A DNA stretch of 64,000 nucleotides from Arthrobacter cryoconiti (lineage in GTDB: Bacteria > Actinomycetota > Actinomycetes > Actinomycetales > Micrococcaceae). Position numbers and translations under genes: made by a program. Below are positions 34,171 to 41,788 of this stretch, piece after piece. The notes under the pieces were generated by a model. It searched no databases and was not told the origin of the DNA. It saw only the letters and a list, made by a program, of their open reading frames with translations. The DNA lies in NCBI RefSeq assembly GCF_020905375.1, contig NZ_JAJJBU010000004.1, forward strand, positions 1 through 64,000, written 5' to 3'. Every line of letters begins with the position of its first letter. Position 1 is the stretch's first letter.

Positions 34171-35589
34171 TCAGCGCCCCACCCTTCCTGTCTGGTTAAT
34201 GAGCACGTCCAGTGCCTCATCCATTGCTGTCATGACCCGGCTTGCCGCTTGGTAGGCATGCTGGAAAGCGAGAAGACTGACGTTTTCTTCGTCGATGTCC
34301 ACGGAGGCGTTGGACTGCTGGAGGGCCACTGCGTTGCTCAGGGCCGTCCCAGCAGTCACGTCTTGAGACAGACCTGAGCGCACGGCGATCCCGGTGTCCA
34401 CCACAGCCTGGGCCCACTGTGCGTCCGGGGACCCCGCGGTTGTCCCGATTTGGGAGATCTTCTCCGCCATGGAGCCGTCCAATCCGCCGGCCGGACTTGC
34501 CGAGGCGGCAATTCCCGCAGCATTGGTGGGAACTACGGAGAGGCTAAGGGCCGCACCTTGACCGGGGCTGACACTAAAGAAGTCTAAGTTTGTGGTCCCG
34601 TTAGCAGTGTGCGCTGTCTTGTGGATGGCATTCACTTGGCTAGCCAAGGTTTCGGCAAGGCGATCGTACCTGGCTGCGGTCTCGGCAATGATCCCGCCTG
34701 TTTTCTCCGGGTTCGCTGCCGCCAACACCGAGAGAGTACCTGCGAGCTGTCCGCCGTCGAGGTTCACTGCCGCGCCGGGCCGACGTTCCCATTCCAAAAT
34801 AACCGGACCCGCGGCTGCCATGGTCTTGGGGCCTCCGACGGCGAGCTTGTTCACCTCGTTGCCGGAGACCAGGACGTTTCCCCCTACCAGGATCTCGTTG
34901 GCCCCGTTGGGCAGATCCCGCACGGTACCGCCCGTTAGCTGGGAAATTCTGGCCGTGAGTGTATCGCGCTGGTCAACGAGTTCGTTGCTGGAATGCCCCG
35001 AGGCGGTTGCCGAACGAATCTGTTCGTTGAGACCGGCAATTTGCTTCGCCGTGGAGTTGATGTCCTGAACGAGTGTGTCGGCGCGGGAGCGGGTCTGTGA
35101 CCATTGGGTTTCAAGCCCTTTGTAACCGTTGGAAATGGTGTCCGCTAGGGCCGTAGCACTGTGCAGCAGTGCCGCGGCGGTACCGGGGTTGTCCGCGTGG
35201 TTGGACATGTCCGACCACGCGGCCCAAAATCCCTGCAGTTGTCCCGAGAGAGCATTCTTTCCCGGCTCTTGGAGCCGGGCTTCAATGTCCGTGAGCGCGT
35301 TGGCACGGGCATTGGTGTAGCCAGCACTGGAAAATGCTGTGCGGACGCGGACGTCTAAGAAAGCATCCCCGAGCCGGGAAATCCCCGAAACGTTGACGCC
35401 TTGCCCGGGTTTGGCGCCCACTTCATAGAGCGACGTGTTGCCCGGCGCGCCGATGGAGGAAAGTTCGGCACGCTGACGAGTGTAACCGGGCGTATTGACG
35501 TTGGTCAGGTTAGATCCAACCACGTTCAGGCCAGTCCGGGCCGCGTTGAGACCGGTCAAGGCGGTGGTCAGGCCGCTAAAAGTACTCAC
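34171..35589 (-). CDS. flgK: Hook-associated protein FlgK
   Basis: The 472-residue protein begins MSTFSGLTTALTGLNAARTG followed by NVVGSNLTNVNTPGYTRQR, the rod/hook motif. It ends with VDIDEENVSLLAFQHAYQAASRVMTAMDEALDVLIN, the HAP1 end. It forms the first junction layer after the hook. It lies 15 bp after flgN, consistent with FlgN as its chaperone. Confidence 0.95.
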   Translation of the reverse strand: MSTFSGLTTALTGLNAARTGLNVVGSNLTNVNTPGYTRQRAELSSIGAPGNTSLYEVGAKPGQGVNVSGISRLGDAFLDVRVRTAFSSAGYTNARANALTDIEARLQEPGKNALSGQLQGFWAAWSDMSNHADNPGTAAALLHSATALADTISNGYKGLETQWSQTRSRADTLVQDINSTAKQIAGLNEQIRSATASGHSSNELVDQRDTLTARISQLTGGTVRDLPNGANEILVGGNVLVSGNEVNKLAVGGPKTMAAAGPVILEWERRPGAAVNLDGGQLAGTLSVLAAANPEKTGGIIAETAARYDRLAETLASQVNAIHKTAHTANGTTNLDFFSVSPGQGAALSLSVVPTNAAGIAASASPAGGLDGSMAEKISQIGTTAGSPDAQWAQAVVDTGIAVRSGLSQDVTAGTALSNAVALQQSNASVDIDEENVSLLAFQHAYQAASRVMTAMDEALDVLINQTGRVGR

Positions 35590-35604
35590 AGATTCCTTAG
35601 CATG

Positions 35605-36087
35605 TCAGACACTCTGGTCCAGAAAGCGTGATCTTGGATCCTGGTTGGTGTGTCCCAAATGGTTGTAGGTGCCCGTTTCCGGTACGAGTCCGGCAACAGT
35701 TTCCTGTGCGGAGCGGAGCCCGGCGCGCAGGAACGTCAAGTTAGTGTCACGAAGGCTGCGTATGTGATCAACTTGAGTGATGAGGGCCGCAAAATGCGAT
35801 GAGAGAATTTCCTCCCATGGTCCGCCAGCGGCGGCGGCTGCCAAATCTTGCAAACTGGCGTTTTCAGTCAAATCCCAAGAAAGGGCGACGGCGGAGGCTA
35901 CGGCTGTGCGCTCCAATGATGCCGCCCGAAGGCGCCCCATCACGTGCTCAACTTCCCGGGTCGCATGATCAAGCCACCGCGTTTTTCCGGACTGCAGGAT
36001 CAGGTGTTCTTCTTCGAGCTTGAACACCAGCAGATCAAGTAGTTCTCGCTCCCGCCACAGTAATGTGGTCAATTCTTCAGGCCCCAC
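35605..36087 (-). CDS. flgN: FlgN-type export chaperone
   Basis: This helical protein of about 160 residues (LTTLLWRERELLDLLVFKLEEEHLILQSG) fits the FlgN family that carries FlgK and FlgL to the export gate. The GTG at 36087 was chosen because AAAGGA lies 9 nt before it; the TTG at 36105 has no ribosome binding site. It is the first gene of the minus arm, with a sigma-28-like promoter 43 bp upstream. Confidence 0.82.
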   Translation of the reverse strand: MGPEELTTLLWRERELLDLLVFKLEEEHLILQSGKTRWLDHATREVEHVMGRLRAASLERTAVASAVALSWDLTENASLQDLAAAAAGGPWEEILSSHFAALITQVDHIRSLRDTNLTFLRAGLRSAQETVAGLVPETGTYNHLGHTNQDPRSRFLDQSV

Positions 36088-36130
36088 GTATCTAGGTCCT
36101 TTCAACGGGCTGAACAGCGTGTGCCTCTAA

Positions 36131-36160
36131 CTATCGGCGCCACATATATGTTTCGTAAGG
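36131..36160 (-). promoter_or_regulatory. Sigma-28-like promoter of flgN operon
   Basis: On the minus strand CCTTACG, 15 bp, then GCCGATAG. The -10 half is one base from the classical sigma-28 GCCGATAA and the same pair recurs at four other flagellar positions. The predicted start lies about 35 nt before the flgN GTG. Confidence 0.75.
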
Positions 36161-36378
36161 ACCATACCTACGTGACCTTGCTGTGAATGTCCTGAACTTT
36201 TGCCAACTGTAACCAAAACGATACCTAGTTGCTGACGCTTTATCTCCATTTAGGGACGATTTTATTCTAAAGTGACAGTGCCGCTTGGGATCGAAAACTG
36301 GTGGCACGCCTGGGGGGGTGTCGTTTATCAGCGCTTGCATATCAGCGCTCGTTTTTGAGTGTCAAGGGGGATTTGCCG

Positions 36379-37212
36379 TTGGATAATGAGGAACGCGACA
36401 ATTTAGTCGTGCAAAATTTGCCTTTAGTGGGGTATCTGGTCTCCGAAATCTGCATGCGGGCCAGCCACCTTTCACGGCCTGATCTAACACAAGTGGGTGC
36501 TGTAGCGCTCATTCACTGTGCCGAATCTTTTGACGAGAGTCTCGGTGTGCCTTTTGGGGCCTACGCGCGCCGCCGGATTAAAGGGGCGTTTGCCGACGAG
36601 CTGCGGCGCGAGGACTGGGCCACGCGCGGGGCCAGGACGCGTATGAGCGAGCACTCCGTCATGGCGGAAACACTTTCAGCCAAGCTTGGCCGGGTTCCGT
36701 CTACGGTGGAACTGGCAGCCGCCTTGGGTGTGGACCGCGCCACGGTTGAAGCCGCCAGGGTCGACGCCTCCCGTACTGTAACCCCCTTGACCGACGTGAT
36801 CGCTGACATGGTGGCCGCCGCGGCGCCCAACCCAGAAGACACTGTGGTGGAGAGCGAACATGCGGCTTTTCTGGCCGCCGCCGTAGCCGCACTGCCGGAA
36901 AAGATGCGTTACATCGTGGAGCAGGTTTACTACGGGGATCGCAGCGTGAAAGAGCTGGCTGAGGAACTCGGTTCTAGCCATTCGGCCGTCTCCCAGCAAC
37001 GCTCCGAAGCGATGCGTCTCTTGCGTGACGGTATTGAGCGACACTACTTGGCGACGGCTGATGCGAACTCTGTCCCGCATGCCAGAGTTGCACCTTCTCG
37101 CCGCGATGCTTATCTCTCTGAGCTGGGTGCGCGGACTCTGGGGGGTGCCACGCGGGCGCTGGGCGCTGTGACCCGGCTTCAGGGTCAAGCGTGGGAACCG
37201 GCGATTAGCTGA
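36379..37212 (+). CDS. fliA: Flagellar sigma factor, FliA/SigD (sigma-28) type
   Basis: The protein has sigma-70 regions 2 (NLPLVGYLVSEIC; DLTQVGAVALIHCAE; FGAYARRRIKGAFADELRRED), 3 (GRVPSTVELAAALGVDRATVE) and 4 (KELAEELGSSHSAVSQQRSEAM). It belongs to the FliA/WhiG group, which lacks region 1. A TTG at 36379 is chosen because AAGGGGG lies 8 nt before it; a frame start at 36301 adds 26 basic residues with no family match. After region 4 a tail of about 60 residues (SRRDAYLSELGARTLGGATRA) is unusual. It very probably drives the five motif copies reported here. Confidence 0.88.
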   Translation: MDNEERDNLVVQNLPLVGYLVSEICMRASHLSRPDLTQVGAVALIHCAESFDESLGVPFGAYARRRIKGAFADELRREDWATRGARTRMSEHSVMAETLSAKLGRVPSTVELAAALGVDRATVEAARVDASRTVTPLTDVIADMVAAAAPNPEDTVVESEHAAFLAAAVAALPEKMRYIVEQVYYGDRSVKELAEELGSSHSAVSQQRSEAMRLLRDGIERHYLATADANSVPHARVAPSRRDAYLSELGARTLGGATRALGAVTRLQGQAWEPAIS

Positions 37213-37278
37213 TGACGGCCCTTCTTGCCTCGTGTGCAATGAGCCTTGGAGTATCTGAAGAATTGTTGGCGGAACACT

Positions 37279-37307
37279 CCTAACCGCTTCCTGTGAGATG
37301 CCGACAG
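37279..37307 (+). promoter_or_regulatory. Sigma-28-like promoter of flagellin
   Basis: CCTAACC, 14 bp, GCCGACAG. It gives a start near 37314 and a leader of about 58 nt before the flagellin ATG. Confidence 0.75.
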
Positions 37308-37319
37308 TGGTTTGCAGCT

Positions 37320-37333
37320 GCCCATGGATGGGC
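37320..37333 (+). promoter_or_regulatory. CsrA-type hairpin site in flagellin leader
   Basis: GCCC-AUGGAU-GGGC folds to a four-pair GC stem with the hexaloop AUGGAU, which is the ANGGAN loop that CsrA prefers. It lies 6 nt after the predicted transcript start. Confidence 0.6.
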
Positions 37334-37355
37334 GGCGAGTCAGTACCCACATTTC

Positions 37356-37362
37356 ACGGAGG
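37356..37362 (+). promoter_or_regulatory. CsrA-type site overlapping flagellin RBS
   Basis: ACGGAGG includes the Shine-Dalgarno GGAGG, 9 nt before the ATG, and an ACGGAG CsrA-type core. Bound CsrA would block ribosomes, as known for the Bacillus hag leader, which has two comparable sites. Confidence 0.6.
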
Positions 37363-37371
37363 ACACACATC

Positions 37372-38268
37372 ATGGGCATGCAAGTAAATACCAACATCGC
37401 GGCAAATAACGCGTACCGCAACCTCAGCAACACACAGAATGACCTGGCCAAGTCCTTGGAGAAGCTCTCCAGCGGACTGCGCATCAACCGTGCAGCCGAT
37501 GACGCTGCCGGTCTCTCCATCTCTGAAGGCCTCAAGGCTCAGGTCAACGGCTCCACCGTTGCTGCCCGTAACGCGCAGGACGGCATCTCCGTTGTCCAGA
37601 CCGCTGAAGGCGCGCTGACCGAAGTCCACACGATCCTTCAGCGTATGCGTGACCTGGCCGTCCAGGGCGCCAACGATTCCAACAATGTTGACTCCCGTTT
37701 GGCCATCAAGAACGAAGCCGACCAGCTGGGTGGGGAACTCTCCCGCATCTCCGAGTCGACCAACTTCAATGGCATCAACCTGTTCCAGGCTGGTGGCAAC
37801 GCCACTGCCGTCCCCCCCGTTCCTGCTGGTCCGGCTACGTTGAGCTTCCAGGTCGGTGCCGATGGCTCGGCGGCATCCTCAATCTCTGTTGGCACCGTGA
37901 ACTTGGCGACTGCCCTAACTGACGTTGTGACGCTCACCAGTGGCACAGTGGTAGGAGCAGCTGCAGGGTTTGCTGTCACCGACAAGACCGCAGCGCAGAC
38001 CACCATCACGAACATTGACAAGGCCATTGCCAATGTTTCAACGGGTCGCTCGGAACTCGGTGCAAACCAGAACCGCCTGGAGTCGGCCAGCCGCTCCTTG
38101 TCGGTATCCAAGGAAAATCTGTCCGCTGCTGCCTCGCGTATCACGGACACGGACATGGCAGAGGAAATGGTCAAGTTCACACGCGCCAACATCCTCTCCC
38201 AGGCAGGTACCGCGATGCTGGCTCAGGCCAACCAGAGCAACCAGGGTGTCCTGAAGCTCCTAGGCTAA
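37372..38268 (+). CDS. hag: Flagellin
   Basis: The 298-residue flagellin has the conserved N-terminal D0/D1 (MGMQVNTNIAANNAYRNL; KLSSGLRINRAADDAAGL; MRDLAVQGANDSNN) and C-terminal D1/D0 (SELGANQNRLESASRSL; DTDMAEEMVKFTRANILSQ) regions around a very short variable centre (about residues 145-210). The ATG at 37372 follows GGAGG by 9 nt; the upstream frame is leader. It forms the filament; FliW and FliS are its assembly partners, both encoded here. Confidence 0.97.
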   Translation: MGMQVNTNIAANNAYRNLSNTQNDLAKSLEKLSSGLRINRAADDAAGLSISEGLKAQVNGSTVAARNAQDGISVVQTAEGALTEVHTILQRMRDLAVQGANDSNNVDSRLAIKNEADQLGGELSRISESTNFNGINLFQAGGNATAVPPVPAGPATLSFQVGADGSAASSISVGTVNLATALTDVVTLTSGTVVGAAAGFAVTDKTAAQTTITNIDKAIANVSTGRSELGANQNRLESASRSLSVSKENLSAAASRITDTDMAEEMVKFTRANILSQAGTAMLAQANQSNQGVLKLLG

Positions 38269-38314
38269 ACCGAAATAGTTAGCCAGTAGCTTCACTTTCT
38301 GGCGCAACGCGCCC

Positions 38315-38347
38315 CGGCGGTCGTGAACGCAATGTTCACGGCCGCCG
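38315..38347 (+). terminator. Hairpin after flagellin
   Basis: CGGCGGTCGTGAAC / GTTCACGGCCGCCG pair over 14 positions (one G-T) around GCAAT, 46 bp after the flagellin stop. No T-run follows. It probably ends or stabilises the flagellin transcript before fliD. Confidence 0.7.
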
Positions 38348-38414
38348 TCGGCGCAACGGTCATCATGTGACGCAGAGCAAAAGCAACAGCAGCACCTCGA
38401 AGGGGACCACACGC

Positions 38415-39803
38415 ATGGGTATTGGAATTGATGGCTTGACCTCAGGGTTGAAGTCCACCGACATCATCAATGCCTTGATGGGTGCGGAGGCCATCCCCCA
38501 AACGCAACTCAAGAGCAAAGTTGCCAAGGACAGTTATCTTCTCACTGCTCTCCAAGCCCTAAACTCCAAGTTTGCCAATTTACAAACACAGGCTTCAGGA
38601 CTGGCCAAGCCTGATGGACTGGCCAAGTACCAAGTGGCGTCGTCATCCCCCGCCATCACCGCAACTCTGGCCACCGGAGCTAAACCAATCACCATGGACC
38701 TGGCTGTCACGGCTTTGGCCCAAGCCCATTCCGTGGTGACAGCGCCCCTGCAGGCCTGGCCTACCAGCCCCGCAGTTTTGACGTTCGTCAAGGCGGACGG
38801 AAGCAAAACGGAAATTTCTGCCGCCACGGGGTCGCTGGACGATGTTGCCTATGCAATCAACAAATCCAATGCGGGAATTTCCGCTGTGAAAGTAGCCTCG
38901 GGAACAGCGCCCGATGGATCAATGCAGTACCGTTTGCAGCTCACGGCGACCGATACCGGTGCCGCGAACGCCTTCAACGTCTATGACGGAAGTGCCGCCG
39001 AAGTGACCGCCGGAACGGCAACATCCTTGACGGCAGCCCCAGGTGCCGCGGTCCTACGGACCGGAAAGGACGCGGCTGTGACGCTATGGGCCGGCACGCC
39101 CGCGGAACTGAGCATTTCTTCGGCCTCCAATACCTTTGCAGGCATTGCGCCAGGCCTGGACATTACCGTCCACCAGCTTTCCGCGACTGCCGTCTCGGTG
39201 GACGTCACCCGCGACGGTGGAATGGTCACGGACGCGGCGAAAGAGTTGATGTCCAACGTCAACATTATTCTGGGATCCATTTTTACTCAGTCCGCAGTGT
39301 CCGGTTCTACGGGCGCTGGCGGAAGCGGGGTGACCTCGGGCTTGTTTACAAGCAACAGCACCACTTCTGCTGCCAAGGACAAACTCTTCAACGCAGTCGC
39401 CGCGCCCATCAACGGTTTCTCCCCCGCAACGATAGGGATCAATACAACCAAAAATGGAGACTTCGTTTTCGATGCCGACGTCTTTGCTGCAGCGTACGCG
39501 AAGGATCCCGCGGCGGTTGAGGGCACATTGGCCACTATTTCCCAGCGAGTGGCTGACGCTGCCAAGGCCGTAGCTGACCCCCGTGAAGGCACTCTGTCCC
39601 AAACTGTCAAGGGCAAGCAAACGGTGATCGACGATTTGAACGACCAGATCCTCAAATGGGATGACCGATTGACACAAAGACGTGGCGCTTTAGTAACCAC
39701 CTATGCGAATCTGGAAGTGCAATTGGGGCGGATGAAGTCCCAACAAGATTGGTTGAGCTCGCAAATCAGCTCCATGTCTAACTCGAACAACTCCAAGAAC
39801 TGA
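38415..39803 (+). CDS. fliD: Filament cap protein FliD
   Basis: The 462-residue protein begins MGIGIDGLTSGLKSTDIINALM and ends with DDLNDQILKWDDRLTQRRG and LEVQLGRMKSQQDWLSSQISSM, both FliD signatures. It caps the growing filament. The ATG at 38415 has GAAGGGGA before it; the frame start at 38367 lies in the untranslated leader. No motif of the sigma-28 type was found before it. Confidence 0.92.
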   Translation: MGIGIDGLTSGLKSTDIINALMGAEAIPQTQLKSKVAKDSYLLTALQALNSKFANLQTQASGLAKPDGLAKYQVASSSPAITATLATGAKPITMDLAVTALAQAHSVVTAPLQAWPTSPAVLTFVKADGSKTEISAATGSLDDVAYAINKSNAGISAVKVASGTAPDGSMQYRLQLTATDTGAANAFNVYDGSAAEVTAGTATSLTAAPGAAVLRTGKDAAVTLWAGTPAELSISSASNTFAGIAPGLDITVHQLSATAVSVDVTRDGGMVTDAAKELMSNVNIILGSIFTQSAVSGSTGAGGSGVTSGLFTSNSTTSAAKDKLFNAVAAPINGFSPATIGINTTKNGDFVFDADVFAAAYAKDPAAVEGTLATISQRVADAAKAVADPREGTLSQTVKGKQTVIDDLNDQILKWDDRLTQRRGALVTTYANLEVQLGRMKSQQDWLSSQISSMSNSNNSKN

Positions 39804-39816
39804 TGGACGCTGGCAC

Positions 39817-40230
39817 ATGAGAGCTTCAACCCGCGCCTTGAACGCGTTCGCGCGTGAGGCAGTCCTCTCGGCATCACCGGCCCGGCTGCTTGTGATGCTC
39901 TTTGACCGGCTCATGCTAGATATGGGTCGGGCCGAAGCGGCTCAAACCGCCGAGCAGTGGGACGTGGCTCGGGAAAACCTGATGCACGCGCAGGAAATTA
40001 TTGGTGAACTGTCCGGTTCCCTGGACCTGGATGCGTGGGACGGGGCGGCCGGCCTGCTGGGTATTTACAGCTACGCTGGCACGGCATTGATGAATGCCAA
40101 CATCTACCGCAACGTTGAGCTGACACGTGAATGCATCGGTCTCTTGGAACCATTGCGCCAGAGCTGGCATGATGCCGCCGCCGCACCAGCCATCCACTCC
40201 GGAGTTTCACCACGTGGAGATCTTGGATGA
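39817..40230 (+). CDS. fliS: FliS flagellin chaperone
   Basis: The 137-residue helical protein has the FliS pattern SASPARLLVMLFDRLMLDMGRAE, followed by ARENLMHAQEIIGELSGSLD and YAGTALMNANIYRNVELTRECIGLLEPLRQSW. It holds flagellin in an unpolymerised state for export. It lies 13 bp after fliD. Confidence 0.9.
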   Translation: MRASTRALNAFAREAVLSASPARLLVMLFDRLMLDMGRAEAAQTAEQWDVARENLMHAQEIIGELSGSLDLDAWDGAAGLLGIYSYAGTALMNANIYRNVELTRECIGLLEPLRQSWHDAAAAPAIHSGVSPRGDLG

Positions 40231-40283
40231 ACATTTGGCCCAGTGCCACGGTATCTGTTGAGGGAACACTAAGGAGTATCCAC

Positions 40284-40616
40284 ATGGATGAAGTGAGTAA
40301 CCGCCGCTGGGTGGCAGCATTAGATCTCCTCCAGCTTCAGGCGGACCAAGCCATTGCCAGCTGCGGATCGGACGTGTCCACTCAGGGCGGCCATGTGCCA
40401 GCAACAGCGGGCGAAATCCTGGCCTGGGCGCCGCCGTCGGACTTGGGAGAGATCCCGGACGATCTGATGGGACGTGCCCAAACGGTGCTGGAGCTCCAGA
40501 AGCGAGCGGCTGCACTGCTGGCCGCGTCCCAGGCCGTCGTTGAAGCCGAAATGGGAGACCTTGTTCCGCCGCCACGCGCACAGGTGCGTCCACTGTATGT
40601 GGACGTGATCGGGTAG
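40284..40616 (+). CDS. Small helical protein after fliS
   Basis: The 110-residue product is not recognised by sequence. It is helical (LDLLQLQADQAI; AQTVLELQKRAAALLAASQAVVEAEMG). AAGGAG precedes the ATG, so this start is firm. In this position other bacteria encode FliT, the fliD chaperone, but no FliT motif is seen; a chaperone role is inferred only from position. Confidence 0.65.
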   Translation: MDEVSNRRWVAALDLLQLQADQAIASCGSDVSTQGGHVPATAGEILAWAPPSDLGEIPDDLMGRAQTVLELQKRAAALLAASQAVVEAEMGDLVPPPRAQVRPLYVDVIG

Positions 40617-40651
40617 CTAGCGCAACGTGGAAGAAAATCTTCCCAGGTGCT

Positions 40652-40680
40652 CCTTACGCACCACAGGCGGCGGCCGATAG
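40652..40680 (+). promoter_or_regulatory. Sigma-28-like promoter before flgB
   Basis: CCTTACG, 14 bp, GCCGATAG. The predicted start lies about 60 nt before the flgB GTG, so the hook-basal-body genes could start here rather than at an early promoter. Confidence 0.72.
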
Positions 40681-40748
40681 ATAGATACAGAGCACGGACT
40701 GCTCGCACCAGGCCATGGACCGGCCCGATCTCGTCAAGGAAGAACGCA

Positions 40749-41090
40749 GTGCTGGATTCTGTGGTCACCGTGGCGCTTACGAGCGCCTTGAGCTCCCTTT
40801 CCGAACGCCAAAAAGCGATCGCCAACAACATAGCCAACGTCAATACTCCCGGGTATACGGCCAAACGCGTCATGTTCGAAGACGCTCTGGCGGCATCGGT
40901 TAAGGCCGGAGACGGTCACGCTTCGGCGAGTACTGCCCGCTCGTTGGAGCCCACGCGCTTGGATGGCAATAACGTCAACCTTGACACCGAGACGCTCTCC
41001 AATGTTGAGACAGTGCTCCGATACCAATTTGCCGCACAAGCTGTTGGTAGCGAATTTACCGCCATGCGCACAGCATTGAAGTCCCAGTAA
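40749..41090 (+). CDS. flgB: Flagellar rod protein FlgB
   Basis: The 113-residue protein begins VLDSVVTVALTSALSSLSER and has KAIANNIANVNTPGYTAKRVMFED, the rod-protein motif, and ends LRYQFAAQAVGSEFTAMRTAL. It is part of the proximal rod. A GTG at 40749 is chosen because the family aligns there and AAGGA lies 8-12 nt upstream; the longer frame is not supported. Confidence 0.9.
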   Translation: MLDSVVTVALTSALSSLSERQKAIANNIANVNTPGYTAKRVMFEDALAASVKAGDGHASASTARSLEPTRLDGNNVNLDTETLSNVETVLRYQFAAQAVGSEFTAMRTALKSQ

Positions 41091-41476
41091 TGGCCGACGC
41101 AATAGGCATCGCCTCTACAGCCCTGACCCTGCACCGCAAGTGGTTGGATGCGGTCTCGGATAACCTGGCGAACGCCAATACGGCCACCGCCACCAGCGGC
41201 GAAGCGTTCCGAGCACACTATGTTCTGGCCGAAGCGGGCGAAGGAAACACCGGCGTATATGTGGCTGGTACCGCTCTGGGGAAAGCCGAGGGCCGGATGG
41301 TCTACGAACCGGATCATCCACTCGCCGACGCCGAAGGGTACGTCCGTTACCCAGATATTGATCTGGCTTCCCAAATGGGCCAGCTCATCATGGCCCAACG
41401 TGGCTACCAGGCCAACGCTGCTGTGGTGGACCGTGCCAAGACTATGTACGAGGCTGGATTGCAGATTGGAAAATAA
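41090..41476 (+). CDS. flgC: Flagellar rod protein FlgC
   Basis: The 128-residue protein has an N-terminal rod motif (LDAVSDNLANANTATAT) and a C-terminal GYVRYPDIDLASQMGQLIMAQRGYQANAAV. It forms proximal rod with FlgB. The start overlaps the flgB stop. Confidence 0.92.
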   Translation: MADAIGIASTALTLHRKWLDAVSDNLANANTATATSGEAFRAHYVLAEAGEGNTGVYVAGTALGKAEGRMVYEPDHPLADAEGYVRYPDIDLASQMGQLIMAQRGYQANAAVVDRAKTMYEAGLQIGK

Positions 41477-41479
41477 CCC

Positions 41480-41788
41480 ATGAGCCTTACACCGATTCAG
41501 GGCGTGCAGGCGACAGCGGCAACAACCTTTCTGCAAGACGGTATGCAAGCTTCCGCTCCAGGTGGCGGTGCCGGATTCGGGACTGCGCTGGCCGGGGCGC
41601 TGGATAACGCCCAGGTGCTCTCCAGTAATGCCAACACTCTGGCCGTGCAGGCCGTCACTGGAAACTTGGATGACATTCATAACGCCACTCTTGCTGCTAC
41701 TCGCGCTCAAGTGACGCTGGAGCTGATCTCAACGGTGCGTAACAAAGGCATCGATGCGTTCAACGAGATCATGAGGATGCAGGCCTGA
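41480..41788 (+). CDS. fliE: FliE rod-MS ring adapter
   Basis: The 102-residue protein has the FliE pattern: GTALAGALDNAQVLSSNANT in the middle and IHNATLAATRAQVTLELISTVRNKGIDAFNEIMRM at the end. It joins the MS ring to the rod. It lies 3 bp after flgC and abuts fliF. Confidence 0.92.
   Translation: MSLTPIQGVQATAATTFLQDGMQASAPGGGAGFGTALAGALDNAQVLSSNANTLAVQAVTGNLDDIHNATLAATRAQVTLELISTVRNKGIDAFNEIMRMQA

Noticed and set aside
36301-36378. Sigma factor start at 36301
   Set aside because: The added 26 residues have no family match, and AAGGGGG points to the TTG at 36379; left open as an alternative.
38269-38414. Sigma-28-like promoter before fliD
   Set aside because: GCCAGTAG near 38281 has mismatches at key bases and no CCTWAC at the right distance.
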